A stretch of DNA of 10,748 nucleotides from Pseudomonadota bacterium (lineage in GTDB: Bacteria > Pseudomonadota > Alphaproteobacteria > Acetobacterales > Acetobacteraceae): the NCBI GenBank assembly GCA_021805485.1, contig JAJZFF010000581.1:1-10748 (forward strand), read 5' to 3'. This document shows, piece by piece, positions 6,002 through 10,748 of the stretch; the first letter of the stretch is position 1; every line of letters begins with the position of its first letter. Both the position numbers and the translations under genes were made by a program. The notes beneath the pieces were generated by a model. The model was not told the DNA's origin, made no database searches, and was given only the letters and a program-made list of their open reading frames with translations.

Positions 6002-7711
6002 TCAGTTCAGAGTGAAGGAGATGATCGCGTTGCCGCGCTTGTAGTCGAGCTGCGCGTTCCCGCCGGCACCGACGACGATGTATTCCTTGCCATCGACGCT
6101 ATAGGCCGCGGGCGGGGCATTGACGCCGGCGCCAGCCTGGAACTGCCAGAGCTGCGAGCCGGTCTGCGAATCATAGGCTTTGAACAGGCCGTTGCCCTCG
6201 CCGGTGAAGACGAGGCCGCCGGCGGTTGCCATGATGCCGCCGATCATCGGCTGGGCGGTCTTCACCTGCCAGCGGATGCGTCCGGTGTTGTAGTCCACGG
6301 CGGTGACGTTGCCCCATTGCTGTTCGGTGGCAATGACCGAGAAGGCGCCGCCGAGCCACAGCTTGCCCGCCGGGTAGGCCGCCTCCTTCACCGAGTAGTG
6401 CATCGGCTGGTGCAGGTTGATGGCATAGGCGAGGCTGAGGGCTGGATCCACCGTCATCGGCGACCACTCGACGCCGCCATTGGCCCCCGGCAGCATGCGC
6501 GTGCCGACGCCGTGCGTGGGCAGCGCGTACATGTTCTCCTGCGGCACCATCGCCTCGGAAACGCGGATCAGGTGGCAGTCGCGCCGGTCGTTGACGTAGA
6601 CGAAGCCGGTCTTGCCGCCATGCAGCACGGCCGGCACCAGCTTGCCGTCATTGTCCACGGCATCGACGAGAACGGCGGGGCTGACCGAATCCACGTCCCA
6701 CACGTCATGCGGCACGTACTGGAAGTGGCAGGCATATTTGCCGGTATCGAGATCCACCGAAACCAGCGAGTCCGTATAGAGGTTATCGCCGGGCCGGTTC
6801 GACCCGTCGAGATCCGGCGAGGGGTTGCCGACGACGAAGTAGATGCGGTTGGTCTTGAGATCGACGGCCGGGTTCTGCCAGACGCCGCCGCCGAGAGTCT
6901 TGTACGGATCGCCGCCTTTGGCCAGCGCGGCCTTCTCCGCGGCGATGTCGCGATGCAGGTCCTGCCCGCTCGCATCCTTCGTCGCCCAGACGCCGACGGA
7001 GTTTTCCGGCGTGGTGTTGAACGTCCAGAGCAGCTTGCCGGTGGCGGCATCGAACGCCTTGACGAAGCCGCGGATGCCGTACTCGCCGCCATTGGTGCCG
7101 ACGAGGATCTTTCCGTTCACCGCGGTCGGCGCCATGGTTTCCGAGTAGCCGAGTTCCGGATCCGCGATGTCGCTCTGCCAGGCCACCTTGCCGGTCTTGG
7201 CATTCAGCGCGACCAGCTTGGAGTCGAGGGTGGCGAGATAGACCATGTCCTCGTAGGCGGCGACGCCACGATTGTTCGGGCCGCAGCAATAGATCGAGAT
7301 CGGTCCGAGCTTGTGCTTGTAGTGCCAGAGCTCCTCGCCGGTGCGTGCGTTCAAGGCATAGACATGATCGAAGGCAGTGGTGACATACATCACCCCGTTG
7401 ACCACCAGCGGGGTGGTTTCCATCGTGTCCTTGACCTCGGTCTGGAAAATCCAGGCCGGGTGCAGGTGCTTGACGTTCATCGTGTTGATCTGCCGGTTCG
7501 GATAGAACCGGGTCTGGCTGTAGTTGCCATTGGTCATGAGGAAGTTGTTTCCGTCATGGCCGGCTTGATCGAGCATGGTCTGGCTGACGGCGGTCATGTC
7601 GCCGTACAGGGTCGCCTGGGCAACTTCCTCGGCCGCGGCCTGCCCGGCCAGCCCCCAGGACATGGCCGCGACGGCCGCAAACATAGACGTGGCTTTCCAA
7701 ACAGGCGGCAT
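6002..7711 (-). CDS. Periplasmic PQQ-dependent alcohol dehydrogenase (quinoprotein, methanol/ethanol type)
   Basis: This 569-residue quinoprotein would oxidise an alcohol or related substrate in the periplasm with bound PQQ and a metal ion. It has a signal peptide (about 1-27, cleavage after GQAAA) and an eight-bladed propeller with repeated tryptophan-docking motifs such as [26 protein letters not shown] and [10 protein letters not shown]. Active-site features, numbered from this start, are the vicinal Cys142-Cys143, the metal ligands Glu210 (GGEYGIRG) and Asn296 (GNPSPD), the catalytic Asp339 in HDVWDVDS, and Lys367 (GGKTGFVYV). Asp341 lies two residues after the catalytic Asp, as in lanthanide-dependent XoxF/ExaF-type enzymes. 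No C-terminal heme domain is present, so an external cytochrome is needed; one is encoded next door. The ATG at 7711 was chosen because ggggaggaagga directly precedes it and the signal peptide fits. The substrate cannot be told. Confidence 0.9.
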   Translation of the reverse strand: MPPVWKATSMFAAVAAMSWGLAGQAAAEEVAQATLYGDMTAVSQTMLDQAGHDGNNFLMTNGNYSQTRFYPNRQINTMNVKHLHPAWIFQTEVKDTMETTPLVVNGVMYVTTAFDHVYALNARTGEELWHYKHKLGPISIYCCGPNNRGVAAYEDMVYLATLDSKLVALNAKTGKVAWQSDIADPELGYSETMAPTAVNGKILVGTNGGEYGIRGFVKAFDAATGKLLWTFNTTPENSVGVWATKDASGQDLHRDIAAEKAALAKGGDPYKTLGGGVWQNPAVDLKTNRIYFVVGNPSPDLDGSNRPGDNLYTDSLVSVDLDTGKYACHFQYVPHDVWDVDSVSPAVLVDAVDNDGKLVPAVLHGGKTGFVYVNDRRDCHLIRVSEAMVPQENMYALPTHGVGTRMLPGANGGVEWSPMTVDPALSLAYAINLHQPMHYSVKEAAYPAGKLWLGGAFSVIATEQQWGNVTAVDYNTGRIRWQVKTAQPMIGGIMATAGGLVFTGEGNGLFKAYDSQTGSQLWQFQAGAGVNAPPAAYSVDGKEYIVVGAGGNAQLDYKRGNAIISFTLN

Positions 7712-7723
7712 TCCTTCCTCCCC
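7712..7723 (-). promoter_or_regulatory. Strong ribosome binding site of the PQQ dehydrogenase gene
   Basis: On the minus strand the 12 bases before ATG 7711 read GGGGAGGAAGGA, with GGAGG five bases from the start codon. This decides the start against the longer open frame that begins 48 bases upstream, and implies efficient translation. Confidence 0.85.
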
Positions 7724-7773
7724 AAAAGCGTCCTGCCCGCCGGACGCAGCAGCGGTCAATGTGACGGCGCACC

Positions 7774-7801
7774 ATGAAGACCGCGGCAGAAATCCGTCAA
7801 G
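7774..7801 (-). promoter_or_regulatory. Promoter candidate for the PQQ dehydrogenase gene
   Basis: On the minus strand CTTGAC (complement of 7796-7801) is followed after 16 bases by CTTCAT (complement of 7774-7779). The -35 box is identical to that of the rpsA promoter candidate, the spacer is the same, and the -10 box matches the alphaproteobacterial consensus in 4 of 6 positions. Predicted transcription starts near 7767, giving a leader of about 55 bases. It falls in the 110-base gap between the Lrp-domain gene and the dehydrogenase; nothing else is evident in that gap besides the ribosome binding site. Confidence 0.42.
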
Positions 7802-7821
7802 CGGGAACTGCGGCCTCGCCG

Positions 7822-8070
7822 TCAGCCGGGCGAGAACGCATTGAAGGCGATCAGGGTGTAGGTATCCTTAACGCCGCCGATGGTCTGCAGCCGCTCGGTG
7901 ACGAAACGGCCGATATCCTCCTCGGGCGCCAGATAGAACTTGCCCAGCAAGTCATACTGTCCCGATATTGAATAGAGTTCGGATAGTTGCTCGACCGTAT
8001 CCGCAGCGTCCTGGGCGACGCGATACGCCTGGCCCATTTCACATTTCATCATGACGAAAATTGCGCGCAT
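7822..8070 (-). CDS. Stand-alone Lrp/AsnC ligand-binding (RAM) domain protein
   Basis: This small protein of 82 residues is made of the alpha/beta sandwich domain that binds amino acids in Lrp/AsnC regulators (beta start [10 protein letters not shown], helix [15 protein letters not shown], then [22 protein letters not shown] and [20 protein letters not shown]). The DNA-binding helix-turn-helix found in full-length Lrp (about 150 residues) is absent, so it cannot act as a classical regulator alone. It may sense a ligand or modulate a partner. The ATG at 8070 was chosen because the domain begins there; GAGG overlapping the stop codon of the upstream ThiF gene, 11 bases ahead, may serve for ribosome binding. 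The 13-base gap to that gene points to an operon. The C-terminus reads AFNAFSPG. The fold assignment is confident; the role is unknown. Confidence 0.82.
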   Translation of the reverse strand: MRAIFVMMKCEMGQAYRVAQDAADTVEQLSELYSISGQYDLLGKFYLAPEEDIGRFVTERLQTIGGVKDTYTLIAFNAFSPG

Positions 8071-8083
8071 GGCCAGGTCTGCC

Positions 8084-8908
8084 TCAACGGTCCGCCGCGC
8101 CCGCGTCGGGACGCGGCTCGACGAGATAGGCATTGCGGAATGGATCGAAATTATGGTGCCACGGCGCCGCCAGCACCTCGCCGCGGCCGGTCAGCAGCTT
8201 GATCGCGGTGATGCCGACGATGCCGGCGCAGAGAAGGCAGGTGGCGCCGATCGAGGGGGCGCGCTTGCGGGCGAGATCGAACCGCTCCGGCACCATCAGA
8301 TAGTCGCGATGCCAGGCCTCCGGCACCAGCCCGTCGAGGAACTTCGCCTCCAGCGTCGCCTGGTCGTCGTCGCCCATGCGGAAATAGGCGTCGAAGCTCA
8401 CCGCGTCGGGACGGAAAATGACGAAGGCGGCGCCGAGGCCGATCGGGCCGGCGGTCATCGCCGGAATGCCGCGCGCGCGCGCGGCGGCGAAGACGCGGCG
8501 GCGAATGGCGATGGCGTGAAAGTCGAACCCGTCCACGAACAGGTCCGCACCATCGAGGAACGCGGCGACCGTGCTGTCCTGCACGCCCTCGTCGAACACG
8601 CGCAGATCGAGCTCGGGATTGATCTCCCGCGCCATCTCGGCCATCACCGCCACCTTGGGTCGGCCGAGCGTCGCCATGGTGGCACCGACCTGGCGGTTGA
8701 AATTGGCAAGTTCGAACACGTCCATGTCGGCGAGGTTGAAGGCGCCGATGCCGAGCCGGGCCAGGGCCAGCAGATGGGCCCCGCCAACACCGCCGCAGCC
8801 GGCTATGGCCACGCGCTTGCCCCGCAGCGCCGCCTGCTCGGCTTCGGTCAGCCAGCCGACATTGCGGTCGAAGGCCTCGGCGTAGTCGAATCGCGGGTCT
8901 GTGCTCAC
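8084..8908 (-). CDS. ThiF/HesA/MoeB-family E1-like adenylyltransferase
   Basis: The family activates a carboxyl end with ATP, either the C-terminal glycine of a small sulfur carrier or ubiquitin-like protein, or another acid. The 274-residue product shows the Rossmann nucleotide-binding loop AGCGGVGG (36-43), acidic residues Asp61/Asp63 (LADMDVFE), the family motif NFNRQ (69-73), Lys85 (GRPKV), and Asp126 (FVDGFD) in the magnesium-contacting position. Only one CxxC pair, Cys224-Cys227 (TCLLC), is present, whereas MoeB and ThiF usually have two pairs that hold zinc. No obvious catalytic cysteine loop is seen. The GTG start at 8908 is supported by GGGGAGGA (complement of 8913-8920) five bases upstream. 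It leads a two-gene operon with the Lrp-domain protein. No MoaD/ThiS-like carrier is encoded in the window. Family firm; substrate unknown. Confidence 0.88.
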   Translation of the reverse strand: MSTDPRFDYAEAFDRNVGWLTEAEQAALRGKRVAIAGCGGVGGAHLLALARLGIGAFNLADMDVFELANFNRQVGATMATLGRPKVAVMAEMAREINPELDLRVFDEGVQDSTVAAFLDGADLFVDGFDFHAIAIRRRVFAAARARGIPAMTAGPIGLGAAFVIFRPDAVSFDAYFRMGDDDQATLEAKFLDGLVPEAWHRDYLMVPERFDLARKRAPSIGATCLLCAGIVGITAIKLLTGRGEVLAAPWHHNFDPFRNAYLVEPRPDAGAADR

Positions 8909-8920
8909 GAGGTCCTCCCC

Positions 8921-8935
8921 TGTCCGGACAGCATA
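8921..8935 (-). promoter_or_regulatory. Palindrome and -10-like box ahead of the ThiF-family gene
   Basis: The 10-base perfect palindrome TGTCCGGACA lies at 8921-8930. Next to it, on the minus strand, is a TATGCT -10-like box (complement of 8930-8935). Transcription from it would start inside the palindrome and give a leader of only about 15 bases. No convincing -35 box is seen, which would suit an activated or repressed promoter. Short GC-rich palindromes occur by chance, so this is tentative. Confidence 0.3.
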
Positions 8936-8998
8936 TCCCGGTCTGCGGGGGACGGGGAAGCCGCGCTTCGCCCCCAGTCTTCGCCCCCGATCTTCGCT

Positions 8999-9035
8999 GA
9001 CGGGCCATTGCCCGTCGGCCAGGGCGCCTTATGCT
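8999..9035 (+). promoter_or_regulatory. Promoter candidate with hairpin or operator ahead of the ThDP enzyme gene
   Basis: TTGCCC at 9008-9013, a 16-base spacer and TATGCT at 9030-9035 form a moderate promoter (4 of 6 in each box). The -35 box overlaps a perfect inverted repeat: 8999-9005 (gacgggc) pairs with 9010-9016 (gcccgtc) around catt. Such an overlap suits a repressor site, but this is inference. Of the rest of the 172-base divergent gap, only the ribosome binding sites of the two genes are recognisable. Confidence 0.33.
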
Positions 9036-9080
9036 CCGCGCGGGCCCGCAACCGCAGTTGGCGACGAAGGAGGAATACCC

Positions 9081-10748
9081 ATGGACCATGCGCCCTCGCG
9101 CAAGGCGCGCATCAAGCCCCGCCCCGGCGGGCGCGTGCTGGCGGATGCGCTCGTCGCGCAGGGCATCGACCATGTCTTCGCCGTGCCCGGCGAGAGCTAT
9201 CTGGACGTGCTCGACGGGCTGCACGCGGTGCGGGACCGGCTGACGCTCATCACCTGCCGGTTCGAGGCTGGCGCGGTCGATATGGCGGAGGCCTACGGCA
9301 AGCTCACCGGCCGCCCGGCGGCGGCGATGGTGACGCGCGGGCCCGGCGCCTGCCACGGGGCCATCGGCGTGCACATCGCGCGGCAGGACAGCACGCCGCT
9401 GCTGCTGTTCATCGGCCAGATCCCGTTCGCCGAGACCGATCGGGACAGTTTCCAGGAGATCGACTATCGCCGGATGTTCGGCAGCGTCGCCAAATGGGTG
9501 ACGCAGATCGACGACGCCGCGCGCATCCCCGAGATCGTCGCCCACGCCGTCGACGTCGCCACGCGCGGCCGGCCCGGGCCGGTGGTGATCGCCCTCTCGG
9601 AGGAGATGCAGCGCCGGCTGGTCGAGGTGCCGGACATCGGCCCCGCGGCGGTGGCCGTGGCGCAGCCGGACACGGCCGCGATGGCCGCCCTCGCGCGGCT
9701 TCTGGCGCGCGCGCGCAAGCCGCTCGCCCTGCTCGGCGGTTCCGGCTGGAGCGAGGCCGGCCGCGCCGCGATCCGCGACTTCCTCTCAGGCTTCGATCTC
9801 CCGGTCGCCGTCTCCTTCCGCCGCCAGCAGCTCTATGACGGCACATTGGCCAATTTCGTCGGCGATCTCGGCGTCGGCAGCGACCCGGCGCTGGTCGCCA
9901 AGGCGCGCGAGGCGGATCTCGTGCTCGCCATCGGCACCCGCCTCGGCGAGGCCGCGACCCAGGGCTACACGCTGTTCGACCCGGCGGGGGCGACGCCGAT
10001 CGTGCATGTCTATCCCGAGCCGGAGGAGATCGGCCGGGTCTTCCGCCCCGCGCTCGGCATCGCCGCCACGCCGGACGGCTTCGCCGCCGCCGCCTGCCAG
10101 CTGGAGGCGCCGGCACGGCCGGCCTGGCGGGAATGGACGGCGGAGCTGCGCGCGCTGCGCCTGGCCGCCAGCGCTGCGCCCGAGTATCCGGGCGCGCTCA
10201 ATCTCGCCCACGTGCTGCACGCACTGCAGGCGGAACTGCCGGAGGAGGCGGTGCTGACCTGCGATGCCGGCAATTTCGCCACCTGGCCCGTCCGCTTCAT
10301 GAATTTCAGCGACCGCCAGCGCTTCATCGGGCCCTGCAACGGCGCCATGGGCTACGCCGTGCCGGCGGCGATCGCGGCCAAGCTGATCCGGCCCGAGCGC
10401 ATGGCGGTCGCCTTCGTCGGCGATGGCGGCTTTCTCATGACCGGCCAGGAGCTCGCCACCGCCTTCCACCACGGCGTGGCGCCGATCGTGCTGGTGTTCA
10501 ACAACCAGATGTACGGCACCATCCGGATGCACCAGGAACGCGACTTTCCCGGCCACGTCTCCGGCACGGCGCTCACCAACCCGGATTTCGCCAAGCTGAT
10601 CGAGGCCTTCGGCGGCCACGGCGAGACCGTCACGGCGACGGAGCAATTCGTCCCCGCCTTCCGCCGTGCGGTGGCCAGCGGCAAGCCGGCGGTGATCGAG
10701 CTGGTCACCGACCCCGAGCAGATCACCACGCGCACCACCATCAGCGCC
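9081..10748 (+). CDS. Thiamine-diphosphate-dependent enzyme, acetolactate synthase-like (3' end outside window)
   Basis: The frame stays open for 556 codons to the window edge; by comparison with the family (about 550-580 residues) only a few C-terminal residues should be missing. The three-domain layout is clear. The N-terminal pyrimidine-binding domain (about 16-180) has the catalytic Glu62 (CRFEAGA) and VPGESY at 35-40. The central domain covers about 195-345. The C-terminal diphosphate-binding domain (about 375-550) has the ThDP motif GDGGF starting at 447 and ending in NN at 474-475. The ATG at 9081 is preceded by AAGGAGG (9067-9073). No regulatory ilvN/ilvH subunit is visible after it, so it is more likely one of the many paralogues (acetolactate synthase-like, glyoxylate carboligase, oxalyl-CoA decarboxylase or benzoylformate decarboxylase relatives) than the biosynthetic IlvB. 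The substrate is unknown. The gene is divergent from the ThiF-family operon. Confidence 0.9.
   Translation, partial: MDHAPSRKARIKPRPGGRVLADALVAQGIDHVFAVPGESYLDVLDGLHAVRDRLTLITCRFEAGAVDMAEAYGKLTGRPAAAMVTRGPGACHGAIGVHIARQDSTPLLLFIGQIPFAETDRDSFQEIDYRRMFGSVAKWVTQIDDAARIPEIVAHAVDVATRGRPGPVVIALSEEMQRRLVEVPDIGPAAVAVAQPDTAAMAALARLLARARKPLALLGGSGWSEAGRAAIRDFLSGFDLPVAVSFRRQQLYDGTLANFVGDLGVGSDPALVAKAREADLVLAIGTRLGEAATQGYTLFDPAGATPIVHVYPEPEEIGRVFRPALGIAATPDGFAAAACQLEAPARPAWREWTAELRALRLAASAAPEYPGALNLAHVLHALQAELPEEAVLTCDAGNFATWPVRFMNFSDRQRFIGPCNGAMGYAVPAAIAAKLIRPERMAVAFVGDGGFLMTGQELATAFHHGVAPIVLVFNNQMYGTIRMHQERDFPGHVSGTALTNPDFAKLIEAFGGHGETVTATEQFVPAFRRAVASGKPAVIELVTDPEQITTRTTISA

Noticed and set aside
7712..7759. 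Upstream start adding 16 residues to the PQQ dehydrogenase
   Set aside because: The added residues disturb the signal peptide, and the perfect ribosome binding site lies after that start, directly before ATG 7711.
5786..7777. 663-codon open frame on the plus strand opposite the PQQ dehydrogenase
   Set aside because: It mirrors the dehydrogenase codons, starts inside the cytochrome gene and crosses the terminator; no recognisable domain.
8051..9838. 595-codon open frame on the plus strand over the ThiF-family gene and the ThDP enzyme
   Set aside because: It is out of frame with the real ThDP enzyme gene starting at 9081 and antisense to the ThiF-family gene; low-complexity arginine/alanine content.

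Overview
The window is chromosomal DNA of a GC-rich alphaproteobacterium, most likely from Acetobacteraceae/Rhodospirillales. This inference rests on the cmk-rpsA-ihfB order, CTTGAC-type promoters, a periplasmic PQQ dehydrogenase with a dedicated cytochrome c, and a double-hairpin intergenic repeat of a kind I recall from Acetobacteraceae genomes. It cannot be fixed to genus from the window alone. The coding strands are tightly packed and no IS element, phage gene, tRNA, rRNA or CRISPR array is visible.

Region 1 (1-5278, plus strand) is a housekeeping operon: the 3' part of cmk (cytidylate kinase), rpsA (ribosomal protein S1), an sppA-family signal peptide peptidase, ihfB (IHF beta), a LapA-domain membrane protein, pyrF (OMP decarboxylase) and trpF (phosphoribosylanthranilate isomerase). 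From rpsA on, the genes are spaced 0-43 bp apart or overlap. A good promoter candidate sits over the cmk stop codon and could make rpsA and its followers independent of cmk. trpF ends the run and is not followed by trpB/trpA. A nested hairpin repeat (5281-5346) separates it from the convergent next unit.

Region 2 (5350-8908, minus strand), read from right to left, holds a ThiF/HesA-type E1-like adenylyltransferase and a small stand-alone Lrp/AsnC ligand-binding-domain protein. Then come a promoter candidate, a secreted quinoprotein (PQQ) alcohol dehydrogenase of about 569 residues and a secreted diheme c-type cytochrome. A textbook intrinsic terminator lies between the dehydrogenase and the cytochrome, with almost no room for a separate cytochrome promoter, which suggests partial read-through setting their ratio. 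The dehydrogenase and cytochrome probably work together in the periplasm: substrate oxidised by PQQ, electrons passed to the diheme cytochrome, then to a terminal oxidase. The Asp-Val-Asp motif at the active site raises the question of lanthanide use.

Region 3 (8909-10748) is a divergent control region with a palindrome and a hairpin. It is followed by a plus-strand thiamine-diphosphate enzyme of the acetolactate synthase-like superfamily that runs off the right edge and looks nearly complete. The least explained part of the window is the ThiF plus stand-alone Lrp-domain pair beside the PQQ module; the remainder is recognisable core metabolism.
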